Shown here one piece after another: positions 34,571 through 43,995 of a stretch of 64,000 nucleotides of DNA (position 1 is the first letter of the stretch; every line of letters begins with the position of its first letter). The notes below the pieces were generated by a model. The model did no database searches. It saw only the letters and a list, made by a program, of their open reading frames with translations, and was not told the origin of the DNA. Position numbers and translations under genes: made by a program. Origin of the DNA: an uncultured Clostridium sp. (GTDB taxonomy: Bacteria; Bacillota; Clostridia; Lachnospirales; Lachnospiraceae); the NCBI GenBank assembly GCA_946553025.1, contig CAMNRM010000014.1, positions 22,116 through 86,115 on the forward strand. The letters are read 5' to 3'.

Positions 34571-36400
34571 ATGAAACCCCAATTTACAGGAAAACATCTG
34601 CTTACCATAATGCTGATTTCTGCCCTGCTGACGGCGCTGGCCTCCATGGGTATTCTTAACCGCGCAGACGGGCTGGCCTGCGATCTGCTGAACCAGCATC
34701 CGATAAGCACGGATGATCACATCGTCGTTATTGGAATCGATCAGAAGGCACTGGAAACTCTGGGGCCTTATTCGCAGTGGAGCAGGGAGATTTTTGCCCG
34801 GGCCATCGAAGCGCTGAACCAGTCGGAGGAATGTCGGCCTGCGGTTATCGCCCTCGATGTGCTTTTTGCAGGAGAAACTCAAAAAGAAGCGGATTGGCAC
34901 CTGGCGGACGCCGCCGGAAAATACGGAAATGTTATTACGGCCTGCGCGATGGAGTTTCAGGACAGTTTTGTCCAGGATGAACAGAAGGAATTTCACTGGC
35001 AGCGCTTTTTTGCAACCTCTTTTGACGAGCCCTATCAGGAACTGAAACAGGCAACTTGCCAGGGGCATATTAATGCCATGATGGACACCGACGGAATTCT
35101 CCGCCGCCACATGCTCTATGCAGAACTTTCCGACGGAAGAGAAATCCCCTCCCTTTCCCTGGCCGCCGCCCGGATGTATCAGGAATACTCTGCCCTTTCG
35201 GGTGCGCAGGAGGATGAAATTGAATTCAATCTGCCGCGTCTGGATGCGGGCGGCTTCTGGTATCTGCCCTACTGCGCCCTTCCCGGCGATTTTGGAGGTG
35301 CCTTTTCCATTGCCGATTTAATCTCCGGCGACTTCTCCCCGGAATACTTTGCCGGAAAAATCGTCCTGATCGGGCCATACGCTCCGGGACTTCAGGACAG
35401 CTATCTTACCGCCATTGACCACGCTGTACCCATGTACGGTGTCGAGTACCAGGCCAATGCCATCCACGCCCTGCTCCGCGGGGATTTTAAGACCAGGATA
35501 GCCGATGGGCTGCAGCTTGCCGGTATTTTCCTGCTCTTTTTTCTTTCCCTGCTCTTTTTGTGGAAACGTCCGGTAAAAAGTGCTACTCTTTACTGGGCCG
35601 CCGTCTGCGCAGGCTGGGTTTTTATCTGCCGGTTTGCCTATGAACACGGCTTTATCCTGCGCCTTCTCTGGATTCCTGTGGGTCTGACCGTCCTCTACGC
35701 CCTGACCCTGGCGGCAAACTATATCCAGGCCGCGCTGGAGCGCCAGCAGGTCACATCGACCTTCAAGCGCTATGTTGCCCCTGAAATTGTCAATGAAATC
35801 CTGAAAGAAGGTACGGACAGCCTGGAACTCGGCGGAAAACTCACCCGCATTGCCGTGCTCTTTGTAGATATCCGCGGCTTTACCCCCATGTCGGAAATGC
35901 TCACCCCGGGACAGGTGGTGGAGATTTTAAATCGTTATCTGACACTGATTTCCCGCTGTATTTTAAAAAACGGCGGAACCCTGGATAAATTCGTGGGGGA
36001 TGCAGCTATGGCCTTCTGGGGTGCACCGCTTCCCCAGGACGACTATGTCATGAACGCCGTCCGTGCCGCCATGGATATGGTAGAAGGTTCAAAAGCCCTC
36101 TCGGAAGAACTGATGGAGAGATATGGGCGGACAGTATCCTTTGGGATCGGCGTCCATGTGGGAGAAGCGGTTGTCGGAAATATCGGATCTCCCCAGCGCA
36201 TGGACTACACCGCCATCGGTGACACCGTAAACACCGCCGCCCGCCTCGAAGCCAACGCCCCCAAAGAAACCGTCTACATCTCCCGCGCCGTAGCCGATGC
36301 CCTGGAAGGAAGAATACGGGTGACCTCCCTTGGAAGTACGATAAAACTTAAGGGGAAACAGGAAGGGTTTGAGGTGTTGGTGTTGGATGGGGTGATGTGA
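34571..36400 (+). CDS. CHASE2-domain class III nucleotide cyclase
   Basis: An N-terminal membrane helix is followed by an extracellular CHASE2 sensor (IVVIGIDQKALETLG, KIVLIGPYAPGLQDSY), then three membrane helices (about residues 320-400) and a cytoplasmic class III cyclase. VLFVDIRGFTPMSE and FVGDAAMAFWGAP hold the two metal aspartates; LDKFVGD gives the base-specifying Lys and DYTAIGDTVNTAARLE the transition-state Asn/Arg. It should make cAMP (cGMP possible). ATG 34571 has GGAGG six bases upstream; the frame from 34541 does not. Class III cyclases are uncommon in Clostridia. Confidence 0.88.
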   Translation: MKPQFTGKHLLTIMLISALLTALASMGILNRADGLACDLLNQHPISTDDHIVVIGIDQKALETLGPYSQWSREIFARAIEALNQSEECRPAVIALDVLFAGETQKEADWHLADAAGKYGNVITACAMEFQDSFVQDEQKEFHWQRFFATSFDEPYQELKQATCQGHINAMMDTDGILRRHMLYAELSDGREIPSLSLAAARMYQEYSALSGAQEDEIEFNLPRLDAGGFWYLPYCALPGDFGGAFSIADLISGDFSPEYFAGKIVLIGPYAPGLQDSYLTAIDHAVPMYGVEYQANAIHALLRGDFKTRIADGLQLAGIFLLFFLSLLFLWKRPVKSATLYWAAVCAGWVFICRFAYEHGFILRLLWIPVGLTVLYALTLAANYIQAALERQQVTSTFKRYVAPEIVNEILKEGTDSLELGGKLTRIAVLFVDIRGFTPMSEMLTPGQVVEILNRYLTLISRCILKNGGTLDKFVGDAAMAFWGAPLPQDDYVMNAVRAAMDMVEGSKALSEELMERYGRTVSFGIGVHVGEAVVGNIGSPQRMDYTAIGDTVNTAARLEANAPKETVYISRAVADALEGRIRVTSLGSTIKLKGKQEGFEVLVLDGVM

Positions 36401-36413
36401 GGGTTTGCCGGAC

Positions 36414-38114
36414 TTACAAGGAAGTATTATCTCCAATCAATACTTCCTTCCCCTTAAAAACAAATCCATACTTCCATATTTTCTCTGGAGATACCCCCCG
36501 TTCACACAGTACAGATGCATATTTCTTTTTTTCTATCTGTTCCAAAGCCGCTTTCAGCGCATCCTCCGGCGTTTCTCCCCGCCTGGTGTGAACCACCTTA
36601 AACTCAATAATAAATGCATCTTCTCCTTTTTCTTTGGGTTCCAGCATAATATCATAGCGCCCCAGCCCACTCTCTTTATTGGATGATATCCTGTATTTAT
36701 TTCGCAGTTCCACCATCATCCCCAGGACAAAACCATGATAAAATCTTTCAGGCTGCAGCTTCGCAGAAGGATTCTTCCCGGTGTCAAAACTGCTGAATAT
36801 TTCACTGGAAATATCGTTCATATATTCATTCATACCTTCCAGATCATGAGAAAGCAAGGATTGAAGAAAAGCATTATGAATCGGACGGATTCCCTTAAAC
36901 CAGTTCTCAACCATGTGCTGAAACATAAAATATACTTCACGGTTGGTTAATGTAAGGGTATATTCCATTTTTCCCAGTTCAGGGTTAAATGCTGCTTCTT
37001 CTGCTTTTAGATATCCGCTGGCTAATAAAAGACTCCACACCGCATCCTCCCCCTGATCCAACTGATTGAAAATAATCTGTTCATCAAATGCCGTGTGGAA
37101 GGCTTCTCCCTTCAGCAAATCTTCCATAACTATCTTAATCTCTGAACTTCCCTCCCGGATCAGTTTCCCAATCAGGCTGTTTGAACTGGAATTCACCCAA
37201 TAGGTTCCCAGCCGTTTTGTATCAAGATAATTAATAATTGACCAGGGATTATAAATATCTCTCCTGATCCCAAAAATAAATCCATTATACCAGTCTTTTA
37301 CTTCCTGCTTTTTCTCGGATAAACCATATTCATCCAATACAGAAAAAACCTCTTCTTCCGTAAACCCAAAACAATCCGTATATTCCTCTGAAGTTGTTGT
37401 AACAACCTTTAAATTATTCAAATCCGAAAAAATCGATTCCCTGCTCACCCTGGTGATTCCTGTCATGATTGCCCGCTCCAGATATGGATTGGTTTTAAAT
37501 GCTGCATTGAACATATTTCGTATAAAGGAAACAATTTCATCCCAGAAACCATGAACATAGGCTTCCTGCATGGGCGTATCGTATTCATCCAGTAAGATGA
37601 TCACTTTTTTTCCATAATAGGCATACAAAAATTTAGAAAGCTGATGAATGGCCATGGTTGCCGTCACTTTTGGCATACCTTCCGTTATTTCCAGAAAATA
37701 GTTTTTTTCTTCTCCGGATAATAATTCACTCTCCAGTAAAAAACGATGATCGTTGTACAAATTGGTAATAATTCGATTAATTCTCTGAACGGTTGTCTGA
37801 TAGGTTGTTTCCTTAACATTGGCAAAAGATAAACTGATTACCGGATAAGTTCCCTGAAGACTCCGATACTTTTCATCTTCCCAAATCGCAAGACCCCGGA
37901 ATAAATCCTCCTGTCCGGCATATTGAACGGAAAAAAATTTCTCCAGCATACTCATATTCAGCGTCTTTCCAAATCTCCTTGGACGGGTAATCAATGTCAC
38001 CTCATCCTCATTCTCCCACCATTCCCGAATAAATCCAGTCTTATCGACATAAAATAAATCTTTTTCTCTTACTTTTTCAAAATCCTGGTAGCCGATTCCT
38101 ACGGTTTTTGCCAT
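36414..38114 (-). CDS. AAA-ATPase-like protein with PD-(D/E)XK nuclease domain, paralogue A
   Basis: The N-terminal AAA-ATPase-like domain has DKTGFIREWW, ITRPRRFGKTLNMSML as the P-loop and VIILLDEYDTPMQ as Walker B. The C-terminal GRYDIMLEP...FIIEFKV segment gives the D and ExK of a PD-(D/E)XK nuclease. It is one of three full-length paralogues here. The stop is only 13 bases from the convergent cyclase stop. A good promoter (38164-38192) precedes it. The family is very common in gut Clostridia; function is unproven, with defence or selfish roles suggested. Confidence 0.85.
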   Translation of the reverse strand: MAKTVGIGYQDFEKVREKDLFYVDKTGFIREWWENEDEVTLITRPRRFGKTLNMSMLEKFFSVQYAGQEDLFRGLAIWEDEKYRSLQGTYPVISLSFANVKETTYQTTVQRINRIITNLYNDHRFLLESELLSGEEKNYFLEITEGMPKVTATMAIHQLSKFLYAYYGKKVIILLDEYDTPMQEAYVHGFWDEIVSFIRNMFNAAFKTNPYLERAIMTGITRVSRESIFSDLNNLKVVTTTSEEYTDCFGFTEEEVFSVLDEYGLSEKKQEVKDWYNGFIFGIRRDIYNPWSIINYLDTKRLGTYWVNSSSNSLIGKLIREGSSEIKIVMEDLLKGEAFHTAFDEQIIFNQLDQGEDAVWSLLLASGYLKAEEAAFNPELGKMEYTLTLTNREVYFMFQHMVENWFKGIRPIHNAFLQSLLSHDLEGMNEYMNDISSEIFSSFDTGKNPSAKLQPERFYHGFVLGMMVELRNKYRISSNKESGLGRYDIMLEPKEKGEDAFIIEFKVVHTRRGETPEDALKAALEQIEKKKYASVLCERGVSPEKIWKYGFVFKGKEVLIGDNTSL

Positions 38115-38163
38115 GTTTGCACCTCTTTTCCGAAGAACTTCTCACTGAATTACTTATGGCTTT

Positions 38164-38192
38164 AGTATAGCAAAAACTTTTGGAAAGTACAA
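38164..38192 (-). promoter_or_regulatory. Promoter of paralogue A
   Basis: Minus-strand TTGTAC (38192-38187) and TATACT (38169-38164) are 17 bases apart. Two GTGAACAG direct repeats lie upstream at 38211-38218 and 38226-38233 on the plus strand. Confidence 0.7.
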
Positions 38193-38269
38193 ATGATTTT
38201 GTCTGTTGAAGTGAACAGTGTTAAAGTGAACAGCCATGCAAACAACAGCCGGATGATGATAATAAAAAA

Positions 38270-40960
38270 TTATTCCTTTTCATCTTCTCCCAAAAGTTCT
38301 TCAAGTTTAGCCATTTCTTCACTTACCCTGCGTTCATATTCAGAATTTGAAAATTCATAGTTTTGCATGTAGTCCTGTGCAGAAATGGTATTGGACCCAC
38401 AGAACCAGCAAATATCAACAGTATCATAATACTGCCACAAACACTCTACACAATATGACACTGCATCTTCTTTTCCGCCAAGTCTTACCCATGGCGTATA
38501 TTCGGCCCGGATTCCGTCCCGGGAAGTGCTTGTCATGGGCCATGAATCATTAGAGTTTCCTCCTGATATTTTAGGTATCCCGTTGTGTAACTCTATTACT
38601 TCCCCATTCATCTTTCCCCCGGCAATATTCTCCAGCACCACCTGACAGATAAGCTTTTCACTTGATTCTTGTGCAGGCTTTGCTTCGATGAAAAAACGAT
38701 TGCCCAACCCATAAAGGCCTTTTTCTACTTCCTTCACAAGTTCCCATTCCGTATACGGAGAATTTCCATCCTTTTCTCCCGGTATTCGATAAAATTTCTG
38801 CACTACGCTAAAATAATTTTGATAACCTAATTCAATATCATTTTTTCCGTTATGCAGCAAAAAACTGGTATTTCTTCGGATATTTTCTACCCTCGGTTCA
38901 TTCATCCTTTCAACAAAAAAGCTAACGGATACATCTCCTTCTTCCTCCTCATCTTCGTTATATAACATGCCATTGAAAAAATAAGTATTCCTGTTTTCTG
39001 TATATTCTGCCTGCTTTGCCTCGAGTAAAACAGGTTCCGTCTGGTCTTCAAATACGCCATAAAAAAGCTGTGGATTTGCAGGAATATGCAGAACACCTTC
39101 TTCATCCGGAAGGATTTTATTTTCAACCAATACCGGCCGATATAAACCATCTCCTTCATCGGCTAAAATATGATAATAAGCGGATGACAATGTTTTCAAC
39201 TGTTCCTGAGATAATGGAATATCAATGCTCTCTCCACCGGTATTTTTCGGCACAAGAAACTCCTCCTGAAAAACCATACCTTTTACCCAGTTTTCCGAAA
39301 AATCTTCTAAATAATTCTGATATTCCGTTAAATTCGCAGCCTCTGCATAGCGCATTTTTCCTTCATTCAAATAATAGTTTTTATTGTCATAAGGATAATA
39401 AACCGATAGACCGCAACTGTCAGAAATATTCGATGTCCGGTAAATCACTGCTTCTTCCAGAGCCTGAATAAGTGTTTTGACTTCTTCCGAATATTCACCT
39501 TCCAGCTTTTTTGTCATATCCGCTAAATCCACTAAATCAAGACTGTTTCTTTTATCTTTTACCGCTCCCAGCCCAAAACATTTTGTAAGTGCTCTCTTTT
39601 GGGCAAATACAGCATAATTTCCCCCTTCTAAACCTGCAGTTAGCTGCACACTTAAAGCTTCCAACTGCTCTTCTAAAGCAGGAATCCCTGCAAGATCGAT
39701 ACATGCTAATGTCATATCCGGATGCTTTTGTTCTCCAAATTGTTCTTCAGATTCTCGATAAGAATCAATAACTTCTCTTGCAATATCCTCCATGCTTTCC
39801 GTTTCATTCAATATATTTAAACAATGATAATCCCATCCTGTTCCCGGTATCGTTTCCTGCGATGCAATAAAATATTCGGCATATTCTTCAATTGCCTGCG
39901 CCGCTTCAAGCGTTCCCATCATGCAGGCATCATAGCCCATCCAGTCCATCTTATGATCTTGTCCAAAAGGAGATTTTTCCAAACTTCGCTTTAATTCTCC
40001 CAAGGTTAAACTGTCATAGGAGAAGTTTTCGTCATTGCCAAAACCATGAACCGGCCCGTTTCCATGATCCCAGCAAATCAGAGCATAATGTTTTGCCGGA
40101 TATTGATCATAAGAAAACTGAAGGAACTCATAAAGGGTATCGGAGTCACCCATATTCTGGGGTGATTCCGTCGAAGCTACCTCCATTTTTTCACCCTGTT
40201 TTATAGCATAAACCGTATTTTGACCTCCGGGAATACCATTCTTCCAAAAAGGAGTTCCGCCAGTATAAATCAGGACATTTACTTTTTCTGTGTCTACCCC
40301 GCTTCCCAGCATTTCTTCTATATCTCTGGAAGCACATCCATTTCCGCTTTCCAGATTTGAACCAACCATATAGATCATTACGGTATAATCTTTTTCCGGA
40401 TTTCTTTTCACATCGGAATGAAGTTGTAATAGAGCAACAGATTCATATCCATCAACTTCATTCCAGTCAGTTTCACTCCCGTTACCCGCAATAGAAATCG
40501 GTTTTCTTATAAATACGGCTAAAATACGCTGAAAAAAATTCCGGATTTTTTCCGTGAGTCCTGACGAAAATGTTTTTTCTATAAAATCATTTTCTCCATA
40601 CTCGCTTTCTCCCTGCCCATCTTCTCCGTATGCACTTTCTCCCTGCCCATCTTCTCCGTATGTACTTTCTTCCTGTTCACCTTCTCCGTATGCACCTTCT
40701 CCCTGCGTACCTTCTCCATGTCCATTTTCTTCATACTCAGCTTTATTATCCGTTTCATCCTTCGTATTTTTATTATCGAAATTTTCCGTATTATCGTTCG
40801 CTGTTTCTTCACTTTTTCTCTTTTTTTCTATTGAATCACTAATCCTTTCGGTCAGTTCATCGGAAACAGTATCCGGCAGCATCGCACAACCACCGCTCAT
40901 ATTAACCAAAAGTAAAATTACCGCAAGCAACATCCCGCACAGCCTTTTTCTCTTTTTCAT
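38270..40960 (-). CDS. Secreted clostripain-family (C11) cysteine peptidase
   Basis: The N-terminus has a signal peptide with a possible but non-ideal lipobox (GGC, Cys25), then an acidic low-complexity linker with four YGEDGQGES-type repeats (about residues 88-123). The C11 peptidase domain follows: YTVMIYMVGSNLESGNG, WDHGNG (His299) and GYDACMMG (Cys346) form the catalytic pair. The remaining 500 residues are beta-rich and end with a CxxC...CxxC zinc-ribbon-like segment. It is the third gene of a sigma/anti-sigma operon, so it is probably a target or effector of that stress response. Confidence 0.88.
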   Translation of the reverse strand: MKKRKRLCGMLLAVILLLVNMSGGCAMLPDTVSDELTERISDSIEKKRKSEETANDNTENFDNKNTKDETDNKAEYEENGHGEGTQGEGAYGEGEQEESTYGEDGQGESAYGEDGQGESEYGENDFIEKTFSSGLTEKIRNFFQRILAVFIRKPISIAGNGSETDWNEVDGYESVALLQLHSDVKRNPEKDYTVMIYMVGSNLESGNGCASRDIEEMLGSGVDTEKVNVLIYTGGTPFWKNGIPGGQNTVYAIKQGEKMEVASTESPQNMGDSDTLYEFLQFSYDQYPAKHYALICWDHGNGPVHGFGNDENFSYDSLTLGELKRSLEKSPFGQDHKMDWMGYDACMMGTLEAAQAIEEYAEYFIASQETIPGTGWDYHCLNILNETESMEDIAREVIDSYRESEEQFGEQKHPDMTLACIDLAGIPALEEQLEALSVQLTAGLEGGNYAVFAQKRALTKCFGLGAVKDKRNSLDLVDLADMTKKLEGEYSEEVKTLIQALEEAVIYRTSNISDSCGLSVYYPYDNKNYYLNEGKMRYAEAANLTEYQNYLEDFSENWVKGMVFQEEFLVPKNTGGESIDIPLSQEQLKTLSSAYYHILADEGDGLYRPVLVENKILPDEEGVLHIPANPQLFYGVFEDQTEPVLLEAKQAEYTENRNTYFFNGMLYNEDEEEEGDVSVSFFVERMNEPRVENIRRNTSFLLHNGKNDIELGYQNYFSVVQKFYRIPGEKDGNSPYTEWELVKEVEKGLYGLGNRFFIEAKPAQESSEKLICQVVLENIAGGKMNGEVIELHNGIPKISGGNSNDSWPMTSTSRDGIRAEYTPWVRLGGKEDAVSYCVECLWQYYDTVDICWFCGSNTISAQDYMQNYEFSNSEYERRVSEEMAKLEELLGEDEKE
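40590..40735. repeat. 30-bp tandem repeat inside the clostripain gene
   Basis: Four to five imperfect 30-bp units encode the YGEDGQGES(A/E/T) decapeptide repeats; length changes here stay in frame. Confidence 0.85.
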
Positions 40961-41088
40961 CTATTCTTCCCCCTGTATTTTTTATTTACAGCGTTTTGAC
41001 TTGATTTTTGTAAAATAATCCCATTTCAAATAACCCATTTTAAATAACCCCATTTTAAATCATCCCATTGGATATATTCTTTAATGAA

Positions 41089-41835
41089 TTATTGATTTTC
41101 GTTATTTTTTTCAAATATTTCCTTTAACACACGGATAAATTCCTTTTCTGAAAGCGTGCCGGATTCGATATAGATATATTGTCCATGATCTTCCCATGCT
41201 GCACTTCGGTTTCCTGAGTCTGTCCAGCATCCTGCATAAAAGTCCTGACCTTCTAGCTTCTGTAAGGGTGATGCAAGAAGACTTGAAGGTGCGGGGGAAC
41301 ATACACTGGAAATCGTTACAAAAATTTCCGAACTGTCTTTACCATCCTTTTTATATAATACCTTTGCCCGTTTTTCTGTTATTCCTTCCTCCTCAACAGC
41401 TTCCAGACTTGAAAAATTGACTTCATAGCCCGGAATAAACTCCGGCAGGAAAATTCCGGTCTGTAGGGCATATTCATCCATAGTAAGCGTCTGTAGATTT
41501 CCATTTATTGTATTTTCTTTAATCTCCTGCGATAAATCCTCTGACAATTCTGCAAATGCAATACGTGGAACGGATAAATTTGAAATTGCCGGGTATGCAA
41601 CGAGAAGACATGCCACACAAGCCGCTGCAGATAAAATCTTTTTATTGCGATAGAAAGGAATTATCTTTTCCTGGCGGCTTTTCCTTTCTTTATCTGTTCC
41701 TGTATTTTTATAACCTTCTTTCATCAAATCCGCTTTCAATTTTTTATTTTCTTCGTACATCTGGAGTTTTGTTCGTTCAATCAACGCCGAAGGAGCCGAA
41801 ATCTGACTCATTTTCGCCCTATAACTTTCTCTCAT
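41089..41835 (-). CDS. Membrane-anchored anti-sigma factor
   Basis: The gene overlaps the ECF sigma gene end by 17 bases, with its ribosome binding site GGAGGG inside that gene. The 85-residue N-terminal part is cytoplasmic and basic, followed by one membrane helix (ILSAAACVACLLVAYPAI) and an extracellular domain of about 130 residues resembling DUF4367 (TGIFLPEFIPGYEV). It should hold the sigma factor inactive until an envelope signal. The N-terminal sigma-binding part is not a classic zinc-binding ZAS domain. Confidence 0.8.
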   Translation of the reverse strand: MRESYRAKMSQISAPSALIERTKLQMYEENKKLKADLMKEGYKNTGTDKERKSRQEKIIPFYRNKKILSAAACVACLLVAYPAISNLSVPRIAFAELSEDLSQEIKENTINGNLQTLTMDEYALQTGIFLPEFIPGYEVNFSSLEAVEEEGITEKRAKVLYKKDGKDSSEIFVTISSVCSPAPSSLLASPLQKLEGQDFYAGCWTDSGNRSAAWEDHGQYIYIESGTLSEKEFIRVLKEIFEKNNENQ

Positions 41836-42418
41836 GATAATAGCCCTCCATCAAATATTTTTTAATCCCATCCCGCGCCCGCGACAACTGCTTTTTCACG
41901 GCTGCTTCTGTGCGGTCAAGGATTTTACTGATTTCTTTTATTGACAATTCTTCATAATAAAACAGATGAATAACATCCCGATATTTTTCCGGCAATGCCC
42001 GAACCGCCTCAAAAACAGCTTCCTCTTCTTCATCCCGATTATCCAGCCCAATATCTTCATCCGATGACTGCAAAAAATTCTGTTCCCATTGTTCCGATTC
42101 TGTTTCGGTATCAAAATCATTGTCTGCAAGGGAATCTTCTTTCTCTAATTGATCATCATAATACACCGTTTTCTTGTTCCAACTGCTTTCATAATGTTTA
42201 TTACAGCAATTAATCGTTACCCGTATCAGCCAGGCTTTTATATGTTCCTCCGACTGCAGTTCAGATGCATGTCGGACTAAACGCAGAAACACTTCCTGAA
42301 AAATATCATCCGCATCCGATGAATGATGCATCCGAAGTGTCGCTATTCGATAAACCATATCCGCATAGGTTTCAATAATGCGGTCAAGTTCGGCATTAGA
42401 AAACACTTCCTTTTTCAT
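41819..42418 (-). CDS. ECF sigma-70-type factor
   Basis: Region 2 (DMVYRIATLRMHHSSDADDIFQEVFLRL) and region 4 (LPEKYRDVIHLFYYEELSIKEISKIL, AVKKQLSRARDGIKKYL) of an ECF sigma factor are present; each motif is continuous in the protein around residues 20-47 and 140-165. The linker between them is unusually long and acidic. The start is ATG 42418 with GAGGAG seven bases upstream. It heads an operon with the anti-sigma and clostripain genes. A GGAAC-like ECF -35 element may lie in the leader, but I could not define the promoter. Confidence 0.9.
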   Translation of the reverse strand: MKKEVFSNAELDRIIETYADMVYRIATLRMHHSSDADDIFQEVFLRLVRHASELQSEEHIKAWLIRVTINCCNKHYESSWNKKTVYYDDQLEKEDSLADNDFDTETESEQWEQNFLQSSDEDIGLDNRDEEEEAVFEAVRALPEKYRDVIHLFYYEELSIKEISKILDRTEAAVKKQLSRARDGIKKYLMEGYYHERKL

Positions 42419-42448
42419 ACCCACTCTCCTCGTTGTTGTAGTATTAAT

Positions 42449-42505
42449 AAAACAGACTACCCGTTTCCATTGTTTCCATTAGGAAAAATCCAGGCAGTCC
42501 GTTTT
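42449..42505. terminator. Inverted repeat before the sigma gene
   Basis: AAAACAGACTACC (42449-42461) and GGCAGTCCGTTTT (42493-42505) pair with two G-U-compatible mismatches. It could end the small membrane peptide transcript before the sigma gene. Confidence 0.5.
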
Positions 42506-42635
42506 ATTTTTCATTATTTTCCTATTACTTTTGGAACCATTTTTCTGATTTTTCATCCTTTTATATCGGCAAAATCTGCAAAAAATCTAAGATCTGCTGC
42601 AAAAAGTTCCAATAAGTGTCCGTTTATGTTAATCT

Positions 42636-42734
42636 TTATATAGCCATCGCACCTAAACATCCAATGACTACCACCCATAAAATTACCAGACCAACAACAC
42701 ATACCATCTTTTCAAAGCCATCATTCCTTAACAT
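42636..42734 (-). CDS. 32-residue single-pass membrane peptide
   Basis: The frame MLRNDGFEKMVC then a hydrophobic helix (VVGLVILWVVVIGCLGAMAI) ends at TAA 42636-42638. AGGAG lies nine bases before ATG 42734. The peptide is a short hydrophilic N-terminus and one membrane span, typical of genuine small membrane proteins. It lies upstream of the sigma factor on the same strand, with an inverted repeat between. No function is recognised. Confidence 0.6.
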   Translation of the reverse strand: MLRNDGFEKMVCVVGLVILWVVVIGCLGAMAI

Positions 42735-42850
42735 ATCCCTATTCTCCTCTCTCTGAAGCATTTTGTTTTTTCATCTCTTCATTAGTAATACCTGTGAGGA
42801 GAAGGAAAGGTGACAGGAAAATGAAAAAATTTAAAATTTTATTTGCATCT

Positions 42851-43995
42851 ATGAATTACCGTAACTATTTCTTTACTTCCTTATTCTTCTCCAATCAATA
42901 CTTCCTTCCCTTTAAAAGCTACACCATACTTGCGAATCTTCTCTTTTAAAATCCCTTTTGCGGTCAATGCTGCTTCGTATTTTTTCTCTTCTATCTGCTT
43001 TAATGCCGTTTTTACCGTATCGTCCAAATCCTTTTCCCTCTTTGGCTGGAAAACTTTAAATTCCATAATCACGGCATCATCCCTTTCAGGATACAAAGGT
43101 TCAAGCATCACATCATATCGCCCAAATCCGCTTTCCCGATTTGATGTCAATACATACCTGTCAGCCAATTCCACCATTAGTCCCAATACAAAACCATGGT
43201 AAAAACGTTCTGGTTCTTCTCTGCAGGAGTTATTTCCCGTATCAAAATAACTGAACATTGACTGAGATACTCCGTTCATATAGGCATTCATCGCTTCTAA
43301 ATCATCTGCTAAAAGTGCTTTAATAAATGCATTATAATTCCCCTCACTTCGCGCAAACCAATCCAAAATCATATCTTCAAACATCCGATGCACTTCCCGG
43401 TTGGTCAATGTCAGCGTATAATACCAGCGTCCGCTTTTTTCGATATATTCTTTTTTTAAAACTTTTAAATATCCGCTGGCCACCAAAAGACTCCAGACAG
43501 CATTTCGTTTTTCCTGTAATTGATGATAGACAATTTGTTCATCAATCTCCATGTACAGCGTTTTTCCGGAAAGCAAATCTTCCATCATCTGCTTAATTTC
43601 CGGTTCACCTTCCCGGATCAGCTTTCCAATCAGGCTGTTTGAACTGGAATTTACCCAATATGTTCCTACCTGCTTTTTATCCAGATAATTAAGGATTGAC
43701 CATGGATTATAAATATCCTTCTTATTTCCAAAAACAAATCCATCATACCAGTTTTTCACTTCCGACTTTTTCTCTGCTAACCCGTATTCATCCAGCGAAG
43801 CAAAAACCTCTTCTTCTGTAAATCCGAAACAATCTGCATATTTTGGGGATGTTATTGTAATCACTTCCAGATTATTCAAATCCGAAAAAATCGATTCCTT
43901 ACTCACCCTGGTAATCCCTGTCATCATCGCCCGTTCCAGATAGGGATTGGTTTTAAATGCTGAATTAAACATACTTCGGGTAAAAGAAACCAGTT
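42851..43995. repeat. Tandem-duplicated AAA-gene segment, left copy
   Basis: This 1,145-bp block matches 45393-46537 (offset 2,542) with only a few substitutions, and covers the 3' two-thirds of paralogue B. Confidence 0.9.

Noticed and set aside
34199..35110. A 303-codon minus-strand frame across the FecR and cyclase genes
   Set aside because: It overlaps two well supported genes and their ribosome binding site and has no domain or start signal of its own.
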